DNA of 64,000 nt from Streptosporangium subroseum (lineage in GTDB: Bacteria > Actinomycetota > Actinomycetes > Streptosporangiales > Streptosporangiaceae), in assembly GCF_900188345.1 (NCBI RefSeq), contig NZ_FZOD01000006.1, positions 62,001 through 126,000 of the forward strand, given 5' to 3'. This document shows, piece by piece, positions 34,020 to 48,364 of this stretch. Under the pieces are notes generated by a model. It was given only the letters and a program-made list of their open reading frames with translations. It was not told the origin of the DNA and ran no database searches. Each line of letters opens with the position of its first letter. The stretch's first letter is position 1. A program made the translations under genes and the position numbers.

Positions 34020-34925
34020 ATGGACCTCGATGAGCTGCGCACCCTGCTGGCCCGACATGCCCGGCCCGACATGACCACCGCCATCGACGGTGTCCTGGTC
34101 TCGAAGGTCGAGCAGTCGACTCCGCCGTCGCCGTCGATGTCGGGCACGGTGGTGGCACTCATCGCGCAGGGCGCGAAACGGATCGCGCTGGGCGACCGCG
34201 TGTATGAATACCGCGCCGGGCAGTATCTCGTCGCCTCGGTCGACATGCCGATCACCGGCCACTTCACCGAGGCCAGCCCCGAGCTGCCGGCCATGGGCTT
34301 CGGCCTGCTCCTGCACCCGGCCACCGTTGCCGAGCTACTGCTGCAGGCGGCCCCCGGAGACCTCCCGCCCGTCGGCGGCGGCGCGCCGTCCGGCATGGCC
34401 GTCAGTGACGCGCCCGACGCGCTCGTCGACGCGGTGATCAGGCTGCTGCGTCTGCTCGACCAGCCGCGCGACATGGCGGTGCTCGCACCGCTGATCAAGC
34501 GAGAGATCCTGTGGCGGCTCATCACCGGCGAACAGGGCGCCGTCATACGCCAGCTCGGCCTCGCCGACAGCAGCCTCACCCACATCGCCCGGGCGGTCCG
34601 GTGGATCCGCGACCACTACACGCAGTCCTTCCGCGTCGAGGACGTGGCGCAGCTGTCCGGCATGAGCGTGTCCGCCTTCTACCGCAACTTCCAGGCGGTC
34701 ACCGCGATGAGCCCCGTCCAGTTCCAGAAGCAGATCCGACTGCAGGAGGCCCGGCTCCTGCTCGCCACCCATCCCAACGACGTCACCGGTGTCGGCTACC
34801 GCGTCGGCTACGACAGCCCGTCGCAGTTCAGCCGTGAGTACCGCCGCCAGTTCGGCGCGCCTCCCAGCCAGGACGCCGCCCGCCTGCGCGGCTCGATACT
34901 CAGCCCCGCACCGGCCCTGGTGTGA
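34020..34925 (+). CDS. AraC-family regulator with AraC_N domain
   Basis: 301 residues. The N-terminal AraC_N-type ligand domain (about 15-170: VVALIAQGAKRIALGDRVYEYRAGQYLVASVDMPITGHF) is followed by the two helix-turn-helix motifs of the AraC DNA-binding domain (about 195-290: FRVEDVAQLSGMSVSAFYRNFQAVTAMSPVQFQKQIRLQEARLLL and VGYRVGYDSPSQFSREYRRQFG). Regulators with this layout commonly activate a divergent oxidoreductase or esterase gene in response to its substrate. Here the divergent ABM-esterase-MFS set is the likely target. The upstream gap is AT-richer than its surroundings (ataatgagaggatca region). Confidence 0.9.
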   Translation: MDLDELRTLLARHARPDMTTAIDGVLVSKVEQSTPPSPSMSGTVVALIAQGAKRIALGDRVYEYRAGQYLVASVDMPITGHFTEASPELPAMGFGLLLHPATVAELLLQAAPGDLPPVGGGAPSGMAVSDAPDALVDAVIRLLRLLDQPRDMAVLAPLIKREILWRLITGEQGAVIRQLGLADSSLTHIARAVRWIRDHYTQSFRVEDVAQLSGMSVSAFYRNFQAVTAMSPVQFQKQIRLQEARLLLATHPNDVTGVGYRVGYDSPSQFSREYRRQFGAPPSQDAARLRGSILSPAPALV

Positions 34926-35158
34926 CAGGACGTTATGCCACAGACCTCTTCTACCGAAAGTTCCACGTCTATTTCACCGGCATCGCGATCCGTCCCGGTT
35001 CCTGTCGCAGTACCACTCCGGCGACATCAAATCCCAACTGTCCGGATCGATCCCGCCGAGATCACCTCATTGACAAGCTCGGTAAGAGCCTGAAAGGGTC
35101 TCGCGTACAACGAAGATCATCCGATGTTTTTTGGGTCTGACCATTCAGGGAGATCACG

Positions 35159-38092
35159 GTGAGGCGGAAGAAGCCTCTTGCACTGACACTTGGCGTGTCA
35201 TTGCTCCTGTCCACGGGTGCAGCGGCCAACGCGTCCGCGACCGGCTCCGGCGAGAAGCGCTTCCAGCCGAGCGTCACCTACGATCTGTCGGTGACCGATG
35301 CCGAGCGCAACGCGATCCACGCGGAAGTCGAGGCGTTGGCCGGACGCGTCAACAGCGCGCGGGCGGGGGACGGCACCTACGACCCGCTCAGTCTGATCGG
35401 GGCGATGCTGGACGGGTCGAGCTACGACTCCATCTCCCGAGGCGGCACGGCCGCGACGGCGTACCCCTTCCCGGTCAGCAACACCGAAGCCAACCAGAAC
35501 GAGTACGACCGCAAGGTCGCCAAGCTCGCCTGGGTGGTCAAGCTGGCCACCGACCTGGGTTTCCCGGTGGTCGTCCAACGCCAGCCCGACAAGTACGTCT
35601 ACGCAGAGATCGGTGACCCGGACGCCCCGGAGATGGTCATGGCGTTGAGCCACCTCGACTCGCCGACGGCTTCCGTTTCGGCGGCCCAGCTGGCGCGCTG
35701 GCGGGACGCCGATGGCAACCTCGGCACTCCTGGTGCGTACCACTCGCCCTATGTCCAGGACGGCTGGGTCTACGGGGCGGGTATGCAGGACGACAGCGGC
35801 CCGACGCTGGCGACGCTGCTCGCGGCCAAGGCGCTGCTCGAGGCGGGGTTGCCCCTCGACCGGCGCATCCGCATCGTCATGGGTATCTACGAAGACGGCG
35901 GTCCCGGCACGCCCTCGACGACGAACACCGCCACCTTCCAGCCCATCCCGTACAACTCGAACCCGAGCTTCTACGACAACTGGGCCTACAAGAACCTCAA
36001 CCGGGAGGAAATCCCGATCGCGGCCTACACCTCCGACTCGCGGTTCCCGGTCATCGTCGGCAACTCCGGATCGGTGACCCCGTCGGTGTCGATGAGCTTG
36101 TCCGCAGACAGCACCAAGGCTTTCCGGCTGACGGATGCCAAAGCCGGCGTCACCCTGCGTGAAGGCGATCCGACGCTCAAGGACATCGCCTACGGCAGCA
36201 CCACGCAGATCGCCTCCCGGGCAATCTTCACCCTCGACGTGGCGGGGGCCGGCTCCACCGAGCGCGACCGATTCGTAGCGGCGATCACGGCCGCCGCGAC
36301 CACGAAGGGTTGGCTCCCGGCTGCTCCCCGTACCACCCCCAAGGTGCAGACCACGATCACCGGCGACTCGCTCACGCTGGAGATCAACACCGATGTGGCG
36401 ATGGAGATGCCGACCCCGCAGTACGGCAAGAATGCCGTCGTGTGGGGGATGTTCCTCCTCTCCAAGGGACTCGGCGCACTGAGAATCAAGGCCGCCGACA
36501 TGCAATTGAAGAAAGCCGCCGACGGCATCGCCGACCTGTTCTTCCGCGACGGTGTCGAAGGCGAAGCCTATATCGGCAAGTACATGGGCATCCCGGCGAG
36601 CCTGTTGCGCAACCCGAGTAACGGCACCCCGAACCTAACTTTTGCCCTCATGGGAGGCATCAATTCGGAGACCCCGACGAGCTTTTACACGGACGCCTCC
36701 GGCAGCCTCAGCATGCCGATGTATGTGCGCAGCATGCACGTCACCGCGGCTGACTCCAGCCAGGCGACGACGGCGGTCACGGCCGCCTTCCAGGCGAAGG
36801 GGTTCACCATCGACAACCTCGGCTCGCCCGTCGGCGCCGGGTTGTACGTCACTCATGACAACCCGCTGACGGCTCTTCAGTTCGGGAGCTACCAAGCCTC
36901 GATCAACCGCAACCCGAAGGAGTTCGCGGATCCATATTCCCTCAGGGGCGTGGTCTATCCGCAGGGCACGACCGGCGGCACACTGGCCAGCAGCTTCCGC
37001 AACAAGATGACCGCCTTCGGCGCGGTGATCCCGGGTAACGAGCGCTGGTGGCACACGGCCAACGAGCGGATGAAGGTCGACTCGGCAGTGCAGATGACCA
37101 AGATCATGGCCGATGGAATGCTGGAGATGGCCCGGTACTCCGGGCCCGCCGGTGCCAAGTTCATGTGGGCAGGCATCCCGGGGCTGAACTCCGACCGGGC
37201 GGACCTCGACCTGCTCGACGTCACGATCGGAACCTACAAGGACGCGTCGGCCGCTGTCGGCAAGAGCCAGTTGGGCACCCAGGCCCTGCTCGGCGCCACC
37301 TCGTTCAACATCCCGATGTGGAACGGGCGCGGCAACTCGACTCCGACGGCCTCGGCTTTCGCACTGGGGCACGCCCCGGGAGGGGTCTACCTGCCCCTGA
37401 CCGACACCGAGTACCTGAACACCACGTACGTGTCGCCGATGCGCTTGGAGTTCAAGGTGGAGCGCCCCGGCTACATGTCGGACGCGGCTTGGGCGGAGTT
37501 CGTGGCCGGCGGCTACGGCGACTTCCGGTTCAACATTCTCGTCGGCGACGAGGTTGTGCCGCTGGCCGTTCCTGCGGGGCAGAGTGCGGACAAGTACTTC
37601 TCCTCGCGCACCTCGGCCAACAACCCCGACGCCATCTACCTGTCGGTCAACCTCGCGATCACCGATGCCCCGTACACCGGGGTGCAGGCCACCCTCGCGG
37701 ATTCCAAGACGGACCTGTACACGGTCAATCCGACGTACTTGGCCTCGAACCCAGATCCGTTCCCCGGGCGCGGAGCCATCGAACAACGGGGCTTCTTCCT
37801 GTTCGGTGATGGGCACAAGAACGCGGAGTTCTCTTCGCCCGACGCGGTCTACGTGACAGTCGCCAACGCGGTCATCGATGCCAAGCCGTCGGCGGTGGTG
37901 AAGAAGTTGAAGGGCAACAAGAACGAGTTGACCATCACGGTGAAGCAGACCCACATCGACGGCAGCAAGTCTCCTGTGACGGCCACGTTCACCATCGACA
38001 ACAACGCTGCCGGCACTTACACCGTCGGCGATTACAAGGTATACGTCGAAACCAAGGGCAACACCCAGGTGCGGTCGATCTACATCGTGTGA
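35159..38092 (+). CDS. Very large secreted M20-family (PepV-like) metallopeptidase
   Basis: 977 residues from a GTG with GGGAGA upstream. A Sec signal (residues 1-27, ending near ANASA) is followed by an M20 catalytic core resembling the intracellular dipeptidase PepV: first metal ligand H165 with D167 (ALSHLDSP), bridging D211/D212 (GAGMQDDSGP), and E245-D246 (YEDGG), where the second residue is Asp rather than the usual Glu. A late HTANERMKVDSAVQMTKIMADG segment (about 633-654) corresponds to the PepV closing histidine motif (HxxNE). About 310 C-terminal residues form an extra beta-rich region unknown to me. PepV homologues are about 470 residues and cytosolic, so both the size and the export are unusual. 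Confidence 0.75.
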   Translation: MRRKKPLALTLGVSLLLSTGAAANASATGSGEKRFQPSVTYDLSVTDAERNAIHAEVEALAGRVNSARAGDGTYDPLSLIGAMLDGSSYDSISRGGTAATAYPFPVSNTEANQNEYDRKVAKLAWVVKLATDLGFPVVVQRQPDKYVYAEIGDPDAPEMVMALSHLDSPTASVSAAQLARWRDADGNLGTPGAYHSPYVQDGWVYGAGMQDDSGPTLATLLAAKALLEAGLPLDRRIRIVMGIYEDGGPGTPSTTNTATFQPIPYNSNPSFYDNWAYKNLNREEIPIAAYTSDSRFPVIVGNSGSVTPSVSMSLSADSTKAFRLTDAKAGVTLREGDPTLKDIAYGSTTQIASRAIFTLDVAGAGSTERDRFVAAITAAATTKGWLPAAPRTTPKVQTTITGDSLTLEINTDVAMEMPTPQYGKNAVVWGMFLLSKGLGALRIKAADMQLKKAADGIADLFFRDGVEGEAYIGKYMGIPASLLRNPSNGTPNLTFALMGGINSETPTSFYTDASGSLSMPMYVRSMHVTAADSSQATTAVTAAFQAKGFTIDNLGSPVGAGLYVTHDNPLTALQFGSYQASINRNPKEFADPYSLRGVVYPQGTTGGTLASSFRNKMTAFGAVIPGNERWWHTANERMKVDSAVQMTKIMADGMLEMARYSGPAGAKFMWAGIPGLNSDRADLDLLDVTIGTYKDASAAVGKSQLGTQALLGATSFNIPMWNGRGNSTPTASAFALGHAPGGVYLPLTDTEYLNTTYVSPMRLEFKVERPGYMSDAAWAEFVAGGYGDFRFNILVGDEVVPLAVPAGQSADKYFSSRTSANNPDAIYLSVNLAITDAPYTGVQATLADSKTDLYTVNPTYLASNPDPFPGRGAIEQRGFFLFGDGHKNAEFSSPDAVYVTVANAVIDAKPSAVVKKLKGNKNELTITVKQTHIDGSKSPVTATFTIDNNAAGTYTVGDYKVYVETKGNTQVRSIYIV

Positions 38093-38304
38093 CGCGTGTG
38101 AACCGGAAGTTCGGCGCGCGCACGAGAGGGCATGCGCGGTGGCAGGGTCAAAGGCGAACCGATCGACGCGTGGTATTCCGGAAAGGCCCGCCACCACGGC
38201 GGCGACATCCAGGCGCTGTCGGCACCGCACGGCCTGTTGCTGTGGGTTTCCGTTGCATTTTCAGCGAGGGGGACATTTTCAGCTCGCTGCCGCAGAGACA
38301 GCAG

Positions 38305-38337
38305 AAGGGTCACTTCCGGTATTCGGAAGTGACCCTT
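38305..38337. terminator. Perfect 14-bp hairpin in the 347-base gap after the M20 gene
   Basis: AAGGGTCACTTCCG (38305-38318) pairs exactly with 38324-38337 around a five-base loop. It lies between convergent genes and probably terminates both the M20 gene and the leftward remnant that follows. The rest of 38093-38439 shows no gene. Confidence 0.75.
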
Positions 38338-38439
38338 GATCTGTGGTGCGGTCGAGATCACTCAATATCGGGTTTTTGGTTGGGAGATATGCTGTCAGCG
38401 CCTTTTGCCGGGGAGCCGCCGGCAGATGTGGTCGGTCGA

Positions 38440-38610
38440 CTATGAGTTGTAGTAGGCGGGCCGGTTGACGGGGATGTCGCCGGTGATGCCGTTGTTTCGA
38501 CTGCCCCAGCCGCCGGTGCTGGTCTGCTGGATGTACGAGGTGCCGTTGCGCCATACCGCCGCGTCGGTCCTGCCGTCGCCGTCGTAGTCACCCGGAACGG
38601 GGATGTCGCA
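38440..38610 (-). pseudogene. FG-GAP/VCBS-repeat protein, C-terminal remnant
   Basis: On the minus strand about 56 residues read [22 protein letters not shown]...[13 protein letters not shown] and stop. The calcium-binding DYDGDGRTD loop and the spacing are those of FG-GAP/VCBS beta-propeller blades at the end of large secreted actinobacterial proteins. The rest of the protein is absent: a kinase gene ends only 33 bases upstream. It is a remnant left by deletion or insertion. Confidence 0.75.
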
Positions 38611-38642
38611 ACCAGGGTGAGCTGGATGAAGCGATCGACCGT

Positions 38643-39545
38643 TCAAGCTTGGGTGGGCGATCTGTCTGCCAGGAGGCGTTCCAGGGTGCGTTGGCCCATC
38701 CGGCTCATGGCCGGGTTGGATTCGAGGTAGTACCAGACAAGCCCCATCGCCTGTTGGAAGGCCCACGCTCTGCCTCGCTCCCATTCAAGGTCGTCGCACC
38801 CGAGGTCCAGGCGGAGCACCTGCCGAGGCCCGGCCTCGAGCAGATGCCAGGCACTCACGAGATCCAGAGCGGGATCGGCCGGTCCGAAGCCGCCGACGTC
38901 GAGAATCCCGGACAGCCGACCGGCGGACACGAGCACGTTGCCGGGAATGAGATCACTGTGGGTCATCACGTCGGCTGCTTCGCGCGGCAGACTTCGAAGG
39001 TTTTCCCACATTCGGCGAAGCCGGCGAACGTCCAGAAGGTGTTCGCTGTGCTTGAAGCAGGTTTCCATCCACGCGTCGTGAGAGGGAAGGTCGCCCCCTC
39101 GGCCTTCGCCGGCAAACGTGCGGCCACGCGTGTCGACGGCACGCAGGTCGTTGATGAGTTCGGCCAGGTCGTGGGCAAACGCAACCGATTCGCCCGGATC
39201 CTCGTCGGTGGCCACGGTGCCGGGCAGCCACGTCTGCACCGACCACGGAAGCGGGTATCCCGCCCCGGGCTCGCCGAGCGCGACCGGCTCGGGAGTGGGA
39301 AACCGCGTGTGACCTACCAGCTCGCGGGCCGCCTCCGCTTCGGACTCCAGTTGGCGCCGCGTCGAGTCGGCCTGCCCGGACTGCAGAGGGAACCGAGCGG
39401 TGAAGCGGTCGCCGATGCGGAAGATGGCGTTGACCGTCCCGTGGGCGGCGACGCTCGTGATGGGCATGCTCCGCCACCGGGGGTACTGCTCATCGACCAA
39501 CGCGCGCACCGTCTCGGGTGACACCGTCAGCTGGTTGGCGTGCAT
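38643..39545 (-). CDS. Aminoglycoside phosphotransferase-family kinase (APH-like)
   Basis: 300 residues from the ATG at 39545. The APH/ChoK kinase fold is evident: the catalytic loop [12 protein letters not shown] (Brenner-type motif; HSD instead of the common HGD, catalytic aspartate retained) and the metal-binding [14 protein letters not shown]. An N-terminal lobe with [13 protein letters not shown] carries the ATP-binding part. It resembles the proteins often annotated as aminoglycoside or macrolide 2'-phosphotransferases, but many relatives phosphorylate other small molecules, so resistance should not be assumed. It is a lone gene with no visible operator. Confidence 0.82.
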   Translation of the reverse strand: MHANQLTVSPETVRALVDEQYPRWRSMPITSVAAHGTVNAIFRIGDRFTARFPLQSGQADSTRRQLESEAEAARELVGHTRFPTPEPVALGEPGAGYPLPWSVQTWLPGTVATDEDPGESVAFAHDLAELINDLRAVDTRGRTFAGEGRGGDLPSHDAWMETCFKHSEHLLDVRRLRRMWENLRSLPREAADVMTHSDLIPGNVLVSAGRLSGILDVGGFGPADPALDLVSAWHLLEAGPRQVLRLDLGCDDLEWERGRAWAFQQAMGLVWYYLESNPAMSRMGQRTLERLLADRSPTQA

Positions 39546-39764
39546 CTTCACGCCGGGATCATTCCGCGTCCCGGCCTGCGGCCGCAATGTGTTTTCGGCT
39601 GCGTGAGATGACTGCGGGCTATGCCGCCGGCTTCGGTGAGACGGTATTACGCCGCTGGATATCAGTGCAGGTCATCGGCATTTTTGGTGACTTCGCCGAG
39701 TCGTGTGGTCTCCGGCGGTGGGCATGCTTACAGACGGAGCGCGCCTCCGGCATCGAGCGGTCGG

Positions 39765-40394
39765 TCAGTGTGCCGAGGCGCCGGAAGCACGCCGGCCACG
39801 GTCCGCGTTCGCCTGCGTGAACGCGTGCGCAAGCGCGAGGCTGGCGCGGCGGGCGGTCTCGATGATGTCGTCGGGGCTGACGCCGGTTCCTCGTGACGCG
39901 AGGAGTGCGGCGCTCGCGGTGTCGAAGGTCATCCGCAGCAGCAGGCGGTCCTGCGGGCCGGCGTCGTCGTCGATCAGAAGGTCGATGACGGTCTCGAACG
40001 CGGCACGGGGATCCTGGTCACTGGCAGCCAGCCGACGCATGATCGGCTGATTGGCCTGTGCGAGGCGCATAACGTGAAGGCGCTCGGGTGTGGTGCCCTC
40101 GATCCACCGCAGCGCCGCCTGCAACGGCAGGTCTGGAGTGCGGGGCTGCGCGGTGATCCATTCGACCAGCTCGTCCAGATCATGGCGGCGCTCTACGACG
40201 AGACTTCCCAGGATCTCTTCCTTGTTGCGGAAGTGGTAATAGAGCGACGACTTGGTGAGGCCGAGGGCCTCCGAGATGTCTCGGGTGGATGTCGCCTCGA
40301 AACCCTTCTCGGTGAAAAGCCTCAGGGCGACACGCAGGATCTCCGTACGCGTGCCGCTACCGTCGCGCCGGCCCGTAGCCTTGGTGGTCGCCAT
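39765..40394 (-). CDS. TetR-family repressor
   Basis: 209 residues from the ATG at 40394, which has GAGGGGG upstream. The helix-turn-helix (about 14-63: RTEILRVALRLFTEKGFEATSTRDISEALGLTKSSLYYHFRNKEEIL) is canonical, and the C-terminal half is the TetR ligand domain. A 26-bp perfect dyad lies 27 bases upstream of its start, and a related pair of sites flanks the promoter of the flavin monooxygenase gene upstream. I infer autoregulation plus control of the monooxygenase, in the style of TetX/RifMo-type inducible inactivating enzymes. Confidence 0.9.
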   Translation of the reverse strand: MATTKATGRRDGSGTRTEILRVALRLFTEKGFEATSTRDISEALGLTKSSLYYHFRNKEEILGSLVVERRHDLDELVEWITAQPRTPDLPLQAALRWIEGTTPERLHVMRLAQANQPIMRRLAASDQDPRAAFETVIDLLIDDDAGPQDRLLLRMTFDTASAALLASRGTGVSPDDIIETARRASLALAHAFTQANADRGRRASGASAH

Positions 40395-40420
40395 CGATGC
40401 CCCCCTCGTCACCGTCACCC

Positions 40421-40446
40421 TAACTGAACGATCGGCCGTTCAGTTA
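40421..40446. promoter_or_regulatory. TetR operator upstream of its own gene
   Basis: TAACTGAACG (40421-40430) and CGTTCAGTTA (40437-40446) are perfect inverted arms around six bases. The GAACG/CGTTC core recurs in the sites upstream of the monooxygenase gene (42121-42172), pointing to one regulator for both. Confidence 0.82.
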
Positions 40447-40570
40447 TGGCCGGCCTGCCGCCAACCCGCCCTGCGCGCTTTCGCGGAGCAGGTCACCAGA
40501 GGTGTCCAGCAGAGCGTGTCGAGGTGCGTGATCTCTCGGCGCGACAGTCGTCGTTGCAGGAGCGGGGCGC

Positions 40571-42061
40571 TTATGCGGCCTCTCGCGTGCCGGTGAAGGC
40601 GATCGTCATCAGAGTCGACTTCGCCTTGCCGGTCATCGTGTCCCCGTCGATCGAGGCGGCGCACCTGATCTTCATTTTGAACGGTGTGGTGAGCCGGGCG
40701 CTGAAACTGATCTCACTGCCGCTGATCTGGCCGCCCTCGATCGGGGCGTCGTTGAGGCTTCCGGTCAGAGCGCTCGCGGTCATGTCGAGGACCAGTTCCG
40801 CCAGTTGCTCGCCGCGGGGTGTCTGGAACTTCAGCGTCCAGGCGCTGGCCGGCGTCTCTCCCGGTGCTTTGGCGGGATTTCGGCGACGGTACTCGGCGGC
40901 GGCGGCGACGGACTCCCGGTGTTCCGCCGCGTGGTCCCGAATCTGGGAGGGGTCGAAATCCCTGGTGGCGAAGAACCGCTCGAGTGCGTCGTTGGCGCCG
41001 ACGGCGTGCTCCCCGGAGCGGGGCAGCATGCCTTCCTCGTATCGGGCGACAGCCGAGTCGATGGTGGGCTCTTCGGCGAGGGCGCGGGCGAGTTCCGCGC
41101 CGTCGAGCATGGCGAAGTTCACGCCGAATCCGCCCCAGGGAGCCATGAGGTGGGCCGCGTCGCCGAGCAGCGTCGCGCCCGCGGTGCGCTCCCAGGTGAG
41201 CGGGGCCGGCAGGGTCCACAGCGGCCGGTTGACGAAGGCGCCGTCGTTATCTTTGATGAAGCGCAGCATTTCATCGGCCCAGTCCTTGAACTCCCCGAGC
41301 AGGAACCGCCGGACACCGGCCTCGTCGTCAAGATCGACGCCGGCCTTGTCGTACCAGTCCAGCTCGGCGCGCATGGCCACGTAGCCGCGCACGTGACCGT
41401 TGCCGTTGCGCTGCAGAATGATGCCCCGCCCGTTGTTGTCGCCGGCGAACATGTGGCCGTCACCCACGAGCGCCGCCACCCGGGGGTGACGTTCGTCGAC
41501 GTTCTCGAAACGGACCTCGACGAACGAGACGCCGCTGTACTGCGGCACGGCCTGGCTCAGGAGAGGACGCACCCGCGACCAGGCGCCGTCGGCACCGATG
41601 ACCAGGTCCGCCTCGGCGACCGTGCCGTTGCCGAATTCGAGGCGGTGAGTGCCGTTCCCGAGCGGGGTCACGGCCTGGAGCTTGTGTCCCCATTTCACTG
41701 TGCCGGGCCGCACCTGCTCGGCAAGCAGGATGCGGAGCTGCCCGCGGTCGATCTCCGACGCGGCGATGTCATCTTCTTCGGGGACAAACGCGAGGAGTAC
41801 GGTGCCGTGCTGGTCGAGCCTGCTCTTGGCCTGGCCCTCGGGCCTGGCACGCGCCATGAAGTCTTCGAGCAGGCCGGCGTCTTCCAGAGCGATCTGCCCG
41901 GAGTCGGCCTTCAGGTCGAGGGTGCCGCCGGCGTCACGGGCGTCCACCGAGGCGTCGGCTTCGTAAACGGTGACCTCGATGTTGTGCTCTTGCAAGACGC
42001 GAGCGCATAGCAGGCCGCCGGGGCCGGCGCCGACGATGGCGATTCGTGCGGTGGCGTTCAT
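40571..42061 (-). CDS. FAD-dependent monooxygenase (TetX/PHBH-like) with C-terminal beta-barrel domain
   Basis: 496 residues from the ATG at 42061 (GAGAGG upstream). The FAD domain has the N-terminal dinucleotide motif GAGPGG (11-16), the DG motif VIGADGAWSRVR and the second FAD motif LLGDAAHLMAPWGGFGVN, as in group A aromatic hydroxylases and the tetracycline-inactivating TetX branch. The normal enzyme ends near residue 395. Here about 95 further residues form a separate beta-rich domain (WTLKFQTPRGEQLAELVLDMTASALTG...GGQISGSEISFSARLTTPFKMKI...GTREAA) of the kind I recall from other small actinobacterial proteins but cannot name. The promoter carries two TetR-like sites. It probably oxidises an aromatic or antibiotic-like inducer. 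Confidence 0.87.
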   Translation of the reverse strand: MNATARIAIVGAGPGGLLCARVLQEHNIEVTVYEADASVDARDAGGTLDLKADSGQIALEDAGLLEDFMARARPEGQAKSRLDQHGTVLLAFVPEEDDIAASEIDRGQLRILLAEQVRPGTVKWGHKLQAVTPLGNGTHRLEFGNGTVAEADLVIGADGAWSRVRPLLSQAVPQYSGVSFVEVRFENVDERHPRVAALVGDGHMFAGDNNGRGIILQRNGNGHVRGYVAMRAELDWYDKAGVDLDDEAGVRRFLLGEFKDWADEMLRFIKDNDGAFVNRPLWTLPAPLTWERTAGATLLGDAAHLMAPWGGFGVNFAMLDGAELARALAEEPTIDSAVARYEEGMLPRSGEHAVGANDALERFFATRDFDPSQIRDHAAEHRESVAAAAEYRRRNPAKAPGETPASAWTLKFQTPRGEQLAELVLDMTASALTGSLNDAPIEGGQISGSEISFSARLTTPFKMKIRCAASIDGDTMTGKAKSTLMTIAFTGTREAA

Positions 42062-42124
42062 GGGCTGAGGTCCTCTCAGGAGCTGTCTTCGTCGCGGCGA
42101 CCGCTTCAGCGAGAGCATTCACTG

Positions 42125-42172
42125 AACGGGCGTTCGTTTAGCGGTTTCACCGTAACTTAACGAACGCCCGTT
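42125..42172. promoter_or_regulatory. Paired inverted TetR-type operators at the monooxygenase promoter
   Basis: AACGGGCGTTCGTT (42125-42138) and its exact complement AACGAACGCCCGTT (42159-42172) are separated by 20 bases, bracketing the presumed -35/-10 region about 64 bases upstream of the monooxygenase start. The left copy lies in an ACTGAACG context identical to half of the tetR operator at 40421. Confidence 0.78.
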
Positions 42173-42180
42173 AAGCAAAC

Positions 42181-42680
42181 GAGGGAGTCGACTAGCGCCT
42201 GGTGATAACCACCACAATGATCGGTGTCCGTCGCACGACGGCATGACGGGTGGGGGATGGCCGGAGACACGAGGAGACACGGTAAGGGGCGCTGTTTGCC
42301 CAGTCGCAGCCCTCAAGATAATCTCGGTGTGAGTTCTGGGCTCGTGTGGTCCGGACCCTCCGAAGGCCCGCCTGGCACCATCGGAGCGTGTCCAGCACCG
42401 GAGCGGACCCACCTGCTGTTTTTGTCGCTGCGTGACAAGCGGATCACTCTCGCCCGTGGCTGGTTCGAAGGGCCTCCGAGTCCACGAGCTGCTGCGCGAC
42501 CGAGATTGCACCAGCCGCATGCCACACCAACCCGGCGGGTACGTTTGTGCGAGCCCCACAACTCCGGCCGCGAAACACGCTTAGTCCCCGCCATTCCGGT
42601 GTCCGGGGACAGCCGAGAGTATGTAACCCGGTTAGGGCGGGGACGCCCGCCGTGTTCACCCTCTTCGAAAGGCCCGCTCA
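42181..42680. other. Intergenic stretch before the carboxylase gene
   Basis: I see no convincing gene in these 500 bases. Open frames here have no ribosome-binding site, family motif or normal codon bias. A GGTTCGAA at 42462 recalls a tRNA T-loop, but no acceptor or anticodon stem can be built around it. The carboxylase promoter presumably lies near the right end; AAAGG at 42669-42673 is its probable ribosome-binding site. Confidence 0.6.
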
Positions 42681-48167
<5,487 letters not shown>

Positions 48168-48176
48168 CCCGGCACT

Positions 48177-48219
48177 GAAGCCGGACGCCCGTGCCTTTTT
48201 GACGCGGGCGTCCGGCTTC
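48177..48219 (+). terminator. Strong terminator after the carboxylase gene
   Basis: GAAGCCGGACGCCCG (48177-48191) pairs perfectly with 48205-48219 over a 13-base loop that contains the only T-run. It begins ten bases after the stop codon. Confidence 0.85.
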
Positions 48220-48318
48220 TCGCTTTCCTGCGGAGGCATCCGGGCGGGCTGTCCGATCGGCGCCCGCCGCGACCTTCGAGGTGCGGGGTAGGTAACAGGC
48301 CTTCCGCAGCCGTGGCGC

Positions 48319-48357
48319 GCCCCGGTTCCTTCGGAGGACCTCCGAGGGAACCGGGGC
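48319..48357 (-). terminator. 18-bp hairpin ending the pectate lyase transcript
   Basis: Arms 48319-48336 and 48340-48357 pair over 18 bases with a single G-T wobble and a three-base loop (left-arm core CCCCGGTTCC). It lies eight bases past the leftward pectate lyase stop and faces the carboxylase terminator. Confidence 0.8.
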
Positions 48358-48364
48358 GGCTCAC

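Noticed and set aside
38643..39545. Aminoglycoside resistance gene
   Set aside because: Only the general kinase fold is visible; the motif is HSD and the family includes many non-resistance kinases, so no resistance claim is made.
42420..42500. tRNA gene suggested by GGTTCGAA at 42462
   Set aside because: Neither strand allows a T-stem, anticodon arm and acceptor stem to be built around it.
42119..42559. 146-residue minus-strand open frame upstream of the monooxygenase gene
   Set aside because: It overlaps the operator-bearing promoter, has no recognisable motif or ribosome-binding site, and has atypical codon use.
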